A stretch of 64,000 nt of DNA from Arthrobacter sp. 131MFCol6.1. GTDB taxonomy: Bacteria > Actinomycetota > Actinomycetes > Actinomycetales > Micrococcaceae. A program made the position numbers and the translations under genes. Numbering within the stretch: position 1 is the stretch's first letter; every line of letters begins with the position of its first letter. Below are positions 1 to 8,925 of the stretch, in pieces. The stretch covers positions 248,001 through 312,000 of the forward strand of contig NZ_KB895541.1 of the NCBI RefSeq assembly GCF_000374925.1. The letters run 5' to 3'. The notes under the pieces were generated by a model. That model was not told where the DNA came from, searched no databases, and was given only the letters and a program-made list of their open reading frames with translations.

Positions 1-311
1 CTGCAGGGCTAAGTTTGCCACGGGAACCCGCCGCGCAATCAGTTAGTTCCCTCGCTGCAACGGAGGTCGAGGTTTCAGGCATATCAGGGATTTCACCCGC
101 AGCGGGTGAGGCCCCTGCCTGGCCTGATGCCAACAATGGTCATACCCGCCACAGGCAGGGCCGAGGGACAGGGCCGTCGCGGAAACGAGAACGCATCTTT
201 GAGAGCAGGAAAAAAATGAGTTTCCGGGAGAACTATTGGGATATTTTGACGGAACCAAGAAACGGGTGCTGGTCTGACGGCGTTCGCGCCTTGAAGGACG
301 GTTAGGCAGCA
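1..311. other. Upstream region without a recognisable gene
   Basis: No reading frame here resembles a known protein on either strand; short open frames are out-of-phase noise. The last bases hold the ribosome-site-like AAGGACGG before the GTG start of the cardiolipin synthase gene, so the promoter of that gene probably lies here. Confidence 0.5.
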
Positions 312-1778
312 GTGCGCGGATTCTTCCAGGACGCTGAAACGTTTGCCTTGCTCCTGCTGGCGGCCCACATATTACTCGTGGCCGTCGCAGCTGTCCTGGT
401 GTCGATGAATCGCCGTCCGTCCTCTGCTATTGCCTGGGTGCTGGCAATAATTTTCATACCGATCCTTGGTGCCGTCGCGTTTTTCTTTGTCGGGTACTCG
501 AAACTGCCCAAGGCGCGGCGGGACAAACAGCGCGAAGTCAACGCTCTGGTCCTGGCGCGGACCGAAGGCAGCCCGCTCATTAGCCGCGGCCTTGACTGGC
601 CGGAATGGCTGCATTCGGCGGTGGTGTTGAACAGCAACCTGGGGGCGCTTCCGATGGTCACGGGCAACAGTGCGACCCTGTTGGGCGACTACAACGGAGC
701 TCTCGATGCCATGATCGCTGACATTGATTCGGCCACAAGTTATGTGCACGTAGAGTTTTACATCCTGGTGTTGGACGCAACCACGGAGCCGTATTTTCAG
801 GCGCTGGCCCGGGCAAGACAACGCGGCGTTGACGTCCGGGTCCTGTCCGATCATCTGGCTGGCCTGAAGTTCCCCGGCCGGAAAGAGACCTTGGAGTTCC
901 TCCAGGAGATAGGGGCGGAATATCGCCCCATGCTGCCGGTGCGGCCGTGGCGTGGCGAATGGCAGAGGCCGGACCTGCGCAATCACCGGAAGATCTGCGT
1001 TGTCGATGGCCGCGTGGGATTCACTGGGTCCCAGAACGTCATCGACGCGAGCTACGACACGAAGGGCAACCTGAAGCGCGGGCTCCAGTGGCACGAGCTG
1101 ATGATGCGCGTAGAGGGCCCCGTGGTCCGGGAACTGGATGCGGTCTTCGCGACAGACTGGTACAGCGAAACGGGTGTGATACTGCCACTGGATTCAAGCC
1201 CCACCGGCGTCAGCCATCATTCTGCGCTCGTCGACGCACAGGTCCTGCCCAGCGGTCCCAGCTTCGACAACGACAACAATTTGAAGCTCTACGCGACACT
1301 CATCCACAAAGCCGAGCGTCGCGTCAGCATCACCAGCCCTTACTTTGTCCCGGACGAATCCATCCTGATGGCTATTGTCACGGCAGCCGCGCGGGGGCTA
1401 AGCGTCGAGCTCTTTGTTTCCGAGGTCGGAGACCAGAGCATGGTCTACCATGCGCAGCGTTCCTACTACGAGGCACTGCTCCGCGCCGGCGTCAAGATCT
1501 ACCTCTACCGGGCGCCCAAGGTGCTGCACTCCAAGCACTTCACCATCGACGAGGAGGTTGCGGTGATCGGGTCCAGCAACATGGATGTCCGTTCTTTCAG
1601 CCTCAACATGGAGGTATCCGTACTTGTGCACGGCCGCGGTTTTGTGGACGCAATTCGCGGGATCGAAGACGGGTACCGCGTGGAAAGCCGTGAGCTGCAG
1701 CTCGAGGACTGGATCCGGCGGCCCATAGCCCAAAAAGTATTCGACAACCTGGCACGCCTGACCGCCTCCCTCCAATAG
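312..1778 (+). CDS. cls: Cardiolipin synthase (phospholipase D superfamily)
   Basis: The 488-residue product has two hydrophobic N-terminal segments (about residues 10-35 and 40-62), the usual membrane anchor of bacterial cardiolipin synthases. Two HKD motifs follow: HRKICVVDG near residue 225 and HSKHFTID near residue 406, each followed by a GSxN stretch (GSQN, GSSNMD). The family condenses phosphatidylglycerol, or PG with CDP-diacylglycerol, to cardiolipin at the membrane. The length is normal for the family. The GTG start is chosen because AAGGACGG lies just upstream and the first membrane segment would be lost from a later start. It appears monocistronic. Confidence 0.93.
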   Translation: MRGFFQDAETFALLLLAAHILLVAVAAVLVSMNRRPSSAIAWVLAIIFIPILGAVAFFFVGYSKLPKARRDKQREVNALVLARTEGSPLISRGLDWPEWLHSAVVLNSNLGALPMVTGNSATLLGDYNGALDAMIADIDSATSYVHVEFYILVLDATTEPYFQALARARQRGVDVRVLSDHLAGLKFPGRKETLEFLQEIGAEYRPMLPVRPWRGEWQRPDLRNHRKICVVDGRVGFTGSQNVIDASYDTKGNLKRGLQWHELMMRVEGPVVRELDAVFATDWYSETGVILPLDSSPTGVSHHSALVDAQVLPSGPSFDNDNNLKLYATLIHKAERRVSITSPYFVPDESILMAIVTAAARGLSVELFVSEVGDQSMVYHAQRSYYEALLRAGVKIYLYRAPKVLHSKHFTIDEEVAVIGSSNMDVRSFSLNMEVSVLVHGRGFVDAIRGIEDGYRVESRELQLEDWIRRPIAQKVFDNLARLTASLQ

Positions 1779-1984
1779 GGAACAGGTTCAGACCCGACGG
1801 CGCCGCACGCACCGCAGCCGTGGCGGGGGAAGCCATAGACGCGGTCAGGCTCAGTCGATGACAGTCGCTGACCATAGGGAGTCCGTTCCAGTATGGAATT
1901 GAACGCCGGATCGATGATGGCGGTCCGGTCCGGGTCCTTTCCCTTGACGGGGCCCGGTGGCGTATGGCGGCCCGTACCGTGCCG

Positions 1985-2833
1985 CTACCCGGGGAGCCGG
2001 TATTCCTCGGCCGTGAGGTGCCAGACGGTGCCGGTGGTGCTGACTATCAGTGTGTAGGTCCCCGGGGCCAGGGTGACGCCGATCGCCCCGGCACTGGCCT
2101 TGACCAGGGACAGCACGGTGAGCGCAGGTCCTTTCGAGGGTTGGAGGTAGGCGACGGCCGGCCCGGCGAAGGTGTATTCGATGTGCAGTCTGCCGGTGAG
2201 GGTCACGAGCGGCCCCGGGGGTTTCGTGCCGGAGGCCTCGGCCACGGTGATCCACTCTTTCACCGGGGGCGGCGGGGCCGGGTGGAGCAAGGCGTTTACT
2301 GCGGTGACGGTGGCGGTGACCGTCCCGGCGACGGGGGCGGCGCTGACGCAGACCACCGCACCGGCGAGGGCGACGACCAGGATAGTCGAGGTCAGGCGCA
2401 GGTCGCGGCGCAAGGAGTTGGTCCCGGCCAACGGCATGCATGCACCGTCGGCGGCGTATTCATTGGTGATCCGGAACAGGTCAATGAGCCACCAGATGCC
2501 GGCCCCGCCGAGCGTCAACAGCTTCAGGGTGCCGGTGACGGGCTTGTGGAGGTAGAACCGGTCGGCGCCGGTGAAGCCCAAAAGCAATGCCAGCAACCAC
2601 GCGGTGCGCAGGGAACGCATCGGAGGGAGATCACCGTCGAAGACAAGCCCGTATTGCTCGGTCAGGGGCACATTCCGATTCTGGAGCAGCCACGCCCGGA
2701 TGTCCACGGTCATCCGGTGCGCACTTGCGACGTGCCCCGGGCAACGCCGAGCCGACAGTCTGGCCATCTCCGCTCGCACATACCCGGGCACGGACGACCC
2801 CGAAAGCGCGTAAATCCCTACCTCCTGGGACAA
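1985..2833 (-). CDS. TM2-domain membrane protein
   Basis: The centre of the product (about residues 75-125) matches the TM2 domain: two membrane helices joined by a short turn, with GFTGADRFYLHK in the first half and WWLIDLFRI in the second. A further helix near residue 150 precedes a roughly 115-residue C-terminal region, presumably extracytoplasmic, which I do not recognise. TM2 proteins have no single known function. The start is uncertain: the frame opens at a TTG at 2833, but ATG codons at 2713 and 2620 are alternatives and none has a convincing ribosome site. No operon partner is evident. Confidence 0.65.
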   Translation of the reverse strand: MSQEVGIYALSGSSVPGYVRAEMARLSARRCPGHVASAHRMTVDIRAWLLQNRNVPLTEQYGLVFDGDLPPMRSLRTAWLLALLLGFTGADRFYLHKPVTGTLKLLTLGGAGIWWLIDLFRITNEYAADGACMPLAGTNSLRRDLRLTSTILVVALAGAVVCVSAAPVAGTVTATVTAVNALLHPAPPPPVKEWITVAEASGTKPPGPLVTLTGRLHIEYTFAGPAVAYLQPSKGPALTVLSLVKASAGAIGVTLAPGTYTLIVSTTGTVWHLTAEEYRLPG

Positions 2834-3085
2834 AACACCACGCCACTGGGCGACAGAAGCATGCCGTAGAAGAAGCGCTCGTCGGCTCCAATCAGATTGA
2901 CATTCTCAGAAGATGGCTCAAGCAGGGCGGAATGGCGTCCAAAAGGTGCCAGGCCTGGACGTGCGGTCACAACAAACGAGGTGCGTGGCGGTCTCTTGGC
3001 GCCGGTCGTTGACCGGGACGACGCCGAAGAACTTTACGACAGCTAGGTTCCCCGGACTGCCTGAGAGCAGGCGGCCATGTGCTGC

Positions 3086-3505
3086 CTAGCCGAGGAGCTC
3101 GGCGCGGTTCTTGACGGCGTTGACGAAATCGTTGAGGTCCTGTTCCGTGAAACTGAAGGGAGACCGGATGAGCCCGCGCAGCGGTCCTTTAGTCTCGTCC
3201 CAAACCCGCAGCCGTGTCATTCCGTCGTGACGCGACAGCGCAAAGGTCCGCACGATCTTCCCCAGCCCGAGTGACACGGCCCTTGTCCACGTCATGACCT
3301 CACCGGGGATCTGCTCCACGTGCACGCGAAAGCTTCGCCCGCCACCTGTCCGGGTGCGGAATCTGATGGTTGCTCCGGTCCGGACCGCACCGGAAACCGC
3401 TGTGATGCCGGAATCCCAGACTGTGAAATTCCGGGCATCGGTGATGATGTCCCGGACGGTGGGCCCGCACGCACTGATCAGATGCTGCGACTCGATGAGC
3501 GCCAT
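3086..3505 (-). CDS. SRPBCC (START-like) family protein
   Basis: The 139-residue product has the features of a polyketide-cyclase/START-type beta-barrel: an N-terminal strand, the pattern TVWDSGITAVSG, alternating strands ending in GMTRLRVWDET, and a long amphipathic C-terminal helix (FTEQDLNDFVNAVKNRAELL). Members bind small hydrophobic ligands or act as cyclases; the ligand cannot be predicted here. The start at 3505 gives MALIESQHL, matching where such domains begin; an earlier in-frame start at 3604 would add a low-complexity Arg/Pro leader that looks untranslated. Confidence 0.7.
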   Translation of the reverse strand: MALIESQHLISACGPTVRDIITDARNFTVWDSGITAVSGAVRTGATIRFRTRTGGGRSFRVHVEQIPGEVMTWTRAVSLGLGKIVRTFALSRHDGMTRLRVWDETKGPLRGLIRSPFSFTEQDLNDFVNAVKNRAELLG

Positions 3506-3686
3506 AGGCCAAAGAGTACCCCGCCCCGGTGAACGGGCGGGTGCCCGGATACGCCTCCCGGGACCGGCAGCGATGAGGCTACGGCCGGAGATGTCGTTAG
3601 CCAAGGAAGGCGCAGGCGCTGACCCTCGCCACTCTCCTTACCGTTCCGTCATACCTTGGCCTCCGTGCGCCCTGTGCGGGAAGGAT

Positions 3687-4211
3687 TCAGAGGTTGTGCG
3701 CCACCAATTCAAACCCGATTACCACGAGGCTCAAGACCACTTCGGCGAACATGATGGCCGTCTTGTACCGGAGCGGTATTTCAAGGCGCCGGATGGCTAG
3801 GAAACCGGCAATGCCGAGCGAAGCGACGAGGACGACAATCGCCCACGCGAGGGCCACTGCCGTCGTCCAGAGCCCGAGGCCAGCCCCGGCGAGTAGCAGC
3901 AGCGGAACCACCAGGACGCCCAGGCCGCTGGCGCTGACCGCTGTCATACGGCGGAGTTGTTCACGGGTGGGAAGCTGCGAATGAACAGTCAGGTGGCTCA
4001 GGAGATCGGCGACGAGAATTCCCAGCAGGGAACCGATGACGACGATGCTGAGAGTCGCAGCCGCGGCCCCGGGCGTTGTCTCGTCAGCGTGGCTCCGAAG
4101 CGCCAGCACGACAGCCAGACTCGTGAAGATGATGTAGATGCGCTCTTACAGGAGCGCCGCGCGCTGACGGGCCGAGGGCGAAGGAGCCACACCCGGTTCG
4201 ATAGCGTTCAT
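3687..4211 (-). pseudogene. Membrane protein interrupted by an in-frame TAA
   Basis: The open part (from a GTG at 4109) encodes about 140 residues with four hydrophobic segments and no recognised family. Reading upstream in the same frame gives ERIYIIFTSLAVV directly before it, then a TAA at 4146-4148, then 21 sense codons back to an ATG at 4211 (MNAIEPGVAPSPSARQRAALL minus its last residues). The sequence reads like one protein with a single nonsense codon at residue 22. Translation might restart downstream, so the main part could still be made. The function is unknown. Confidence 0.55.
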
Positions 4212-4609
4212 GAGAGGGGCCTTCCGGTCAGCGTTGCCAGGAGTCAATGAATTCGGGCCCCGCGGTATCTGGCCGGATCCATGCCATCCCATACTGCTCC
4301 TGAGGAACCCGTGGGGACCAGATCGCGGTGTCCGGACGCTGCTACCGGACTCCCAGTCACCCGCAGCGTCGGGGATCCCCGCACGCCCGCTATAGCCAGG
4401 ACGGGACGCGTGGCCCGGGGGCGTTGGGGCCCTTTTGTTGGAACGCCATTGGGTCTAGCGTGAAGGGCATCAGGCCCGCGCCGGCCTAATGCGCGGGCAG
4501 GGAACGCCTGGCGGGGGCCTGGCGGGATTGTCTTCGCGGCGCGGAGGTGGCCTCAATAATCAAATACAGCGCCTTTTGGGGGTCTCACGGGCGTGGGAAC
4601 GGAACAGCA
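4212..4609. other. Intergenic region before the response regulator
   Basis: About 400 bases with no convincing gene. Short frames here are Arg/Pro-rich noise. It must hold the promoter of the response-regulator gene and, on the other strand, that of the broken membrane-protein gene; I cannot assign -35/-10 boxes confidently. Confidence 0.4.
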
Positions 4610-5491
4610 ATGATGACGGACGCGGACGTTCTTCCGCTGCACCCGTTGACCGGCCGGGGTGTGTATCTGCTGGACGACCACGAGGTCATCCGACGGGGCT
4701 TGCGCCAAGTGTTGGTATCCGAGGGGTTGAGCATTGCCGGGGAATCAGGGTCCGCCCGCGAAGCGATCCGGCGCGTCCCGGCCCTTCGCCCGGAACTGGT
4801 GATTTTGGACGATGAACTTCCCGACGGATCCGGCGCCGAGGTATGCCGGGCCCTCGCCGCGGCCGGATCGGACATCCGGTGCGTGCTGATGACGGGAGAG
4901 GCCGACGAAGCCGTCCTGATCGACTCGATTCTGGCCGGCGCCTGGGGGTGCCTGTCCAAGCAGGATGACAGCAGCGAACAGCTCCGACTCATCTCACGGG
5001 CCTTGGCCGGGCACACCGCATACAGCGGACGGTTCCGGCCGGCGCTCCTGGCTCCGGTCGCGGCGCCCGACCGCCAGGATGAGAAACTCCGGAAGCTCAC
5101 CAGACAGGAAATGAATGTCGCCGTTCATCTGGGCAAGGGGCTGACGAACCGCCAGATCAGCCAGGAGATGGTGCTGGCCGAAAAAACGGTAAAGAACCTG
5201 GTTTCGTCCCTGCTGACAAAACTCGGTATGGCGGGCAGGACCCAGGTCGCGGTATTCATGTCCCGGGTGCTGAATTACCCGGAAGACCCCGGTCACGGCG
5301 ACTACCGGTTGTGTCCGTTCCCGGATTTGGTCGCCGAGGTCAGGGCAGCACTGCTGAACTGCACCAGCGAGACCCGCGCCGTGCCGCTCTCGGAGGCCGA
5401 GCGGGCATCCGACGCACTGCGGCTTGCCGGCGCCCTTGCGGCGGCGCGCCCCGGCCTGACAAGACGACGCCCGGCGCTCACTCGGGTTTAG
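4610..5491 (+). CDS. NarL/FixJ-family response regulator
   Basis: An N-terminal receiver domain shows the acidic pair in YLLDDHEVIRRGL, the phospho-acceptor region LVILDDELPDG (Asp near residue 67) and the Thr/Lys positions further on (LMTGEADEA, LSKQDD). A LuxR-type helix-turn-helix spans about residues 162-215 (LTRQEMNVAVHLGKGLTNRQ, then KTVKNLVSSLLTKLG). The layout resembles DevR/DosR-type regulators, with about 75 extra C-terminal residues of unknown role. No histidine kinase gene is adjacent, so it is an orphan in this window. The ATG at 4610 is preferred to an upstream GTG at 4547, because the extra residues do not belong to the receiver fold. Confidence 0.85.
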   Translation: MMTDADVLPLHPLTGRGVYLLDDHEVIRRGLRQVLVSEGLSIAGESGSAREAIRRVPALRPELVILDDELPDGSGAEVCRALAAAGSDIRCVLMTGEADEAVLIDSILAGAWGCLSKQDDSSEQLRLISRALAGHTAYSGRFRPALLAPVAAPDRQDEKLRKLTRQEMNVAVHLGKGLTNRQISQEMVLAEKTVKNLVSSLLTKLGMAGRTQVAVFMSRVLNYPEDPGHGDYRLCPFPDLVAEVRAALLNCTSETRAVPLSEAERASDALRLAGALAAARPGLTRRRPALTRV

Positions 5492-5519
5492 CCGCCCCGA
5501 ACAGCGGCGGCCTGATGGG

Positions 5520-5690
5520 GGTAGGCCGCCAGGCGGCGGCCGGACCAAAATGACACCCACGAAGGCCGAGCAGGCGCGGACGATGTACGACGAGAAGGTC
5601 TACACCGTGGAGCAGATCGCAGAGGCGTTCGGACTTTCCCGCGGCACGATCTACCGCCATCTCGGCCGAAGACGCCGGACACGAGCGACC
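5520..5690 (+). pseudogene. C-terminal fragment of a serine recombinase (resolvase)
   Basis: The frame reads GGGRTKMTPTKAEQARTMYD followed by TVEQIAEAFGLSRGTIYRHL, the typical linker and DNA-binding helix-turn-helix that end Tn3-type resolvases and invertases. The catalytic N-terminal domain is missing. The frame runs on to 5909 only as low-complexity sequence, so the real coding part probably ends near 5690. It is a scar of a mobile element next to the IS110 copy. Confidence 0.7.
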
Positions 5691-5739
5691 CCGGCCCTCC
5701 GTATCCTAGCTTCGCCCCGGCGGCGCCGGGGCAGGTTCC

Positions 5740-5798
5740 CGGACCTCGCTGCGCTCGGGCTGCATAAGCGTTTTTCTTGTCTTTTTTGCTGCTGTCCT
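5740..5798. repeat. Dispersed repeat, copy A (other copy at 23323-23379)
   Basis: This 59-base stretch starts CGGACCTCGCTGCGCTCGGG and ends GCTGCTGTCCT. It recurs at 23323-23379 with a few substitutions and small length changes in its T-rich part. Both copies follow closely after a resolvase remnant, which suggests a shared element end or a conserved downstream region of related resolvase genes. Confidence 0.65.
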
Positions 5799-6035
5799 TA
5801 TGGTGTTGTCGGGTGGTTCCGTGGCCGTTGTAGGGTCGTGGCTACCCAGGGGAGACGGGTATGGCTTTGTTGCTGTGGCCGGACGACTCGTGTCGTGACG
5901 GCTCCGTAGGATTGGCCACCCGCCGCCCCGCGATGACCCGACCGCTGATTGAGAGACGCGACATGATCGCCGGATAAGGACACGACGGCGCGGTTATCTG
6001 CCGGGTTCCACCCATCCGACAGACTGGAGGCTGTT
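5799..6035 (+). ncRNA. Candidate IS110 left-end non-coding (bridge-type) RNA region
   Basis: IS110-group elements encode a structured guide RNA in the non-coding end upstream of the transposase. The 237 bases between the resolvase scar and the TTG start of the IS110 transposase hold no gene and are the expected place. I see several short self-complementary stretches but did not fold them, so position and boundaries are inference from family knowledge only. Confidence 0.35.
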
Positions 6036-7241
6036 TTGGCGAAATTGTGGGCCGGTATCGACGCCGGCAAAGCCCATCATCACTGCGTCGTGATCGACAC
6101 CGACGGAAACCGTCTGCTCTCACAGAAAATCCCCAACGACGAACCAGCACTGCTCGATCTCATCGCCACCGTCCTCAAACTCGCCGACGGGGATCCGGTC
6201 ATCTGGGCAACGGACCTGAACCACGGCGGCCCCGCGCTGCTGATCGCCATCCTCGTCGGCCACGGCCAGAACATCCTCTACATTCCGGGCAGGATCGTCC
6301 ACCACGCCTCCAGGCTCTACCGCGGGGAAGGCAAAACGGACGCGAAAGATGCTGCTGTGATAGCGGACCAGGCCAGGATGCGCCGGGATCTGCAGCCCCT
6401 GCGGGCGGGGGATGAGATCAGCACGGGGCTGCGGATCCTCACCGCCCGCCGGGCCGATAAGTCCGCGGACCGGGTCCGGGCGATCAACCGCCTGCAGGCC
6501 CAACTGCTCGAATACTTTCCCGCGCTGGAGCGGGCCTTCGACTACAGCCGCTCCAAAGCCGCCCTGCTGCTGCTCACTAAACACCGGACTCCCGACGGGA
6601 TCCGCCGCACCGGACAGGCCAGGCTGCACGCCTGGTTGAAGAAACGCGGCACCCGCTCCTCCGCAGCGGTCGCCCAGGCCGCCGTGGACGCCGCGAAATC
6701 CCAGCACACCACCGTCCCGGCCCAGCACATGGGGGAGGGAATCGTCGCCGCCCTCGCCCGGGAAATCCTTGCCCTGAACGAGGAGCTGGCCGACCTCGAT
6801 GCGCTGATCAGCGAGAAAGTCACCGAACACCGGGACACCCGGGTGCTGCTGAGCATGCCCGGCTTCGGACCCGTCCTCGCCGCGGAATTCCTTGGCGCCA
6901 CCGGCGGAGACCTCACCGTCTTTCAAACCGCGGACCGGTTCGCCGGCGTCGCCGGCCTCGCTCCCGCACCCAGGGATTCCGGCCGGATCACCGGCAACCA
7001 CCACCGTCCCCGGCGCTACGACCGGCGGCTCCTGCGCGTGTTTTACCTCTCCGGGCTTTCGGCCCTGAAAAGCTGCGCCGCCTCCCGGGCCTACTACGAC
7101 CGCAAACGCGCCGAGGGCAAAACCCACATCCAGGCCATGCTCTCCCTGGCCCGCCGCCGCCTGAATGTTCTCTGGGCCATGCTCCGTGACGGGACCACCT
7201 ACACTCCGGTCCCGGCCCGGGCGGCCAGAATGGCTGCCTGA
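6036..7241 (+). CDS. IS110-family transposase (DEDD)
   Basis: The 401-residue protein has the two IS110 domains. The N-terminal RuvC-like DEDD domain begins WAGIDAGKAHHHCVVID and carries GKTDAKDAAVIADQ. The C-terminal Tnp_20 (IS116/IS110/IS902) domain carries SMPGFGPVLAAEFLGATGG and RFAGVAGLAPAPRDSG, where the serine of DSG matches the expected nucleophile. The length is normal and the frame has no lesion, so the enzyme may be active. Translation starts at TTG 6036, preceded by GGAGG at short spacing. A second, inactivated IS110-type gene lies at 23853-24983. Confidence 0.92.
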   Translation: MAKLWAGIDAGKAHHHCVVIDTDGNRLLSQKIPNDEPALLDLIATVLKLADGDPVIWATDLNHGGPALLIAILVGHGQNILYIPGRIVHHASRLYRGEGKTDAKDAAVIADQARMRRDLQPLRAGDEISTGLRILTARRADKSADRVRAINRLQAQLLEYFPALERAFDYSRSKAALLLLTKHRTPDGIRRTGQARLHAWLKKRGTRSSAAVAQAAVDAAKSQHTTVPAQHMGEGIVAALAREILALNEELADLDALISEKVTEHRDTRVLLSMPGFGPVLAAEFLGATGGDLTVFQTADRFAGVAGLAPAPRDSGRITGNHHRPRRYDRRLLRVFYLSGLSALKSCAASRAYYDRKRAEGKTHIQAMLSLARRRLNVLWAMLRDGTTYTPVPARAARMAA

Positions 7242-7596
7242 GCTGTCGTGGCTGGGGAAGCCTCATCTGGGTCCCCGGGAAGCGGGCCCTGCGCTGCCGG
7301 AGGGTCTGTTTTTCTCCGCATCCGCCGTGCCGGCCGGGTCCGGTGGTCTGAGAGAGCACCGCTGGGGGAGTTCCCGCAGGGTGCCTCATTGCGTGGGCGG
7401 AAGGCTGCACGGCCCGTGGTGCGGGTACCTCGGGAGGGCCGGGTTGTGCCGGGGGGCGCGGGGGACGACGGTGACCGCGGGGCCGGCGTAATGTGCGTGA
7501 ATTCCTGCCCTCAGGGGTTTCGACGCTGCGTAGGTTGGGGGATAATCGTCGCGGACCGGCACCACGCCGGCTTCCGGAGAGGGCGGGGAGGGACCG
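7242..7596. other. Gene-free stretch between IS110 and the copper locus
   Basis: About 355 bases follow the transposase stop. Open frames are present but are high-GC noise with no family resemblance. It contains the undefined right end of the IS and, near 7580-7592, a purine-rich ribosome site (GGGCGGGGAGGGA) for the next gene. Confidence 0.4.
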
Positions 7597-8214
7597 ATGA
7601 CGGCACGCGGGCTGCGCTTTGTGCGTGGCTGGGCCGCGGCCGTCGCGGCGACCTTCATCGCGGCCTTGTCCCATGTGCTTTCCGGCGGCCCTGCACCTGA
7701 AACCTCTGTCCTGGTGCTGTCTCTTGCGTTGTCGGGGCTCGTCTGCACTGCGCTGGCCGGCCGTGTGCTGTCATTGTGGCGGCTCTGCACCGCCGTCGTG
7801 GTGAGTCAGGGTCTGTTCCATGGACTGTTCAGCCTGGGCTCCGCTTCGTCTGCCGCCGGTACCGCTTTTCCCGCGCCGGGGCACGCCGGGCACACGGTGG
7901 CTTTCGCTTCCGGTTCCCGGCTGCCCGGGGCCATGGCGATGGATCAGGCCTCGCCGCTGATGTGGGCCGGGCATGCGCTGGCGGCCCTGGCCACGATCGT
8001 GGTGCTGCGGCACGGCGAAGTCACGGCGGTGCGTCTGATCAGGGCGCTTGGCCTGCGGGTGGTCGCTTTCCTCCCGTTCTTCCTGCCGCTGGCCGTTGAA
8101 TCCGGTGCCCCCGTCATTCCCGCGGACTGGCCGGTCAGGCCGCTGCGCAATCTGGGCGCCCCATTGCTGGTCATGCGCCATCGTGGACCGCCGCGGCTTC
8201 CCGTCGTGTCTTAG
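7597..8214 (+). CDS. Integral membrane protein of the copper locus
   Basis: The 205-residue product has about five hydrophobic segments, with His/Met-containing loops (GHAGHTVAF, GAMAMDQ) that could meet metal ions. It resembles the protein encoded at 12062-12652: similar length, similar helix spacing, an H-E/G-(A/L)-F motif after the third helix, and a LATxxVLxxGE stretch near the end. The two flank a PepSY/CopC/YcnI set, so a role in copper handling is likely but inferred from context. The function is otherwise unknown. GGGAGGGA lies just upstream of the ATG. Confidence 0.7.
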   Translation: MTARGLRFVRGWAAAVAATFIAALSHVLSGGPAPETSVLVLSLALSGLVCTALAGRVLSLWRLCTAVVVSQGLFHGLFSLGSASSAAGTAFPAPGHAGHTVAFASGSRLPGAMAMDQASPLMWAGHALAALATIVVLRHGEVTAVRLIRALGLRVVAFLPFFLPLAVESGAPVIPADWPVRPLRNLGAPLLVMRHRGPPRLPVVS

Positions 8215-8339
8215 GCGCACCGCGCCTTCACACCCATGAAGCCCACCGGGCCCTTTCGCGGGGCCGCGGGACGGGAAGCCGCCGAGGCACGGGTTTCCTT
8301 GCACTTCTCGTGAGGAACCCGGGACGAGGCGGATCTTCA

Positions 8340-8700
8340 TTTCCCTCTGTCGTCCTGCTGTGCCTTGTTTGGGCGTGGCCGGCGCACCGGCAGCTTCCGC
8401 CCATGACCAGCCCGTTTTCGTCAACCCCTGCCACCGGCGAACGCCTGTGCGCGGCGCCGTCGAGCGGCGCACTGAAATTCAATGCGCCACTGCTGACACT
8501 CGGCCACGAAATCCGTGGTGTCGATGCGGCGCCGGGGAACGGGGCGCCAGGGCGATCCTGTCCTGGCCCGGGAAACACTGCCCCGGCCGCCGGGGGACGC
8601 CCGGAGGACCAGTCTCAGGGGTTCTTCTGGCGGCCCTTCCACGACGGCGCCGACTCCGGTGCCGAGGTGTATCCGATTCCGGGTTGATCTTCGCCCCGTA
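8340..8700 (+). pseudogene. Decayed CopC-like gene
   Basis: The 710-base gap between 8214 and 8926 holds a broken copy of a CopC gene. One frame gives LGVAGAPAASAHDQPVFVNP, the end of a signal peptide plus the mature N-terminal His start typical of CopC. After a frameshift near 8425 another frame gives GALKFNAPLLTLGHEIRGVD, the second CopC strand pair. Downstream the similarity fades. An intact CopC is encoded at 10535-11110, so this is a redundant dead copy. The rest of the gap shows no gene. Confidence 0.55.
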
Positions 8701-8925
8701 ACGAGGGCTGGATCCGCTGAGCCCATGGACTACCCCGGTCGGCTTCATCGGCGACGACCTTTTCACCTGACACGACCAGCACTGTCAACGGGCAGCCGCA
8801 TCCGCACCGGCCCCCCGCCCCTTCCGGGGAGGGCGGCCGGCGCCGGGTGGTGCCTGCCCGTACCCACTTCACTCTCTTCGTGACGGCCGCGCGGCCGTCA
8901 CGAACCACCTTTTGAGGAAAATTTC

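Larger units (their letters stand above)
5799..7260 (+). mobile_element. IS110-family insertion sequence (approximate limits)
   Basis: The element contains one full-length transposase gene with about 237 bases of upstream non-coding sequence. IS110 elements lack long terminal inverted repeats and usually make no target duplication, so the ends cannot be fixed by eye. The left limit is placed after the dispersed repeat and the right limit just after the transposase stop; both could be off by tens of bases. Confidence 0.5.

Noticed and set aside
5691-5909. Continuation of the resolvase fragment frame
   Set aside because: After IYRHLGRR the residues are Arg/Cys/Val low complexity and run through the dispersed repeat; not coding.
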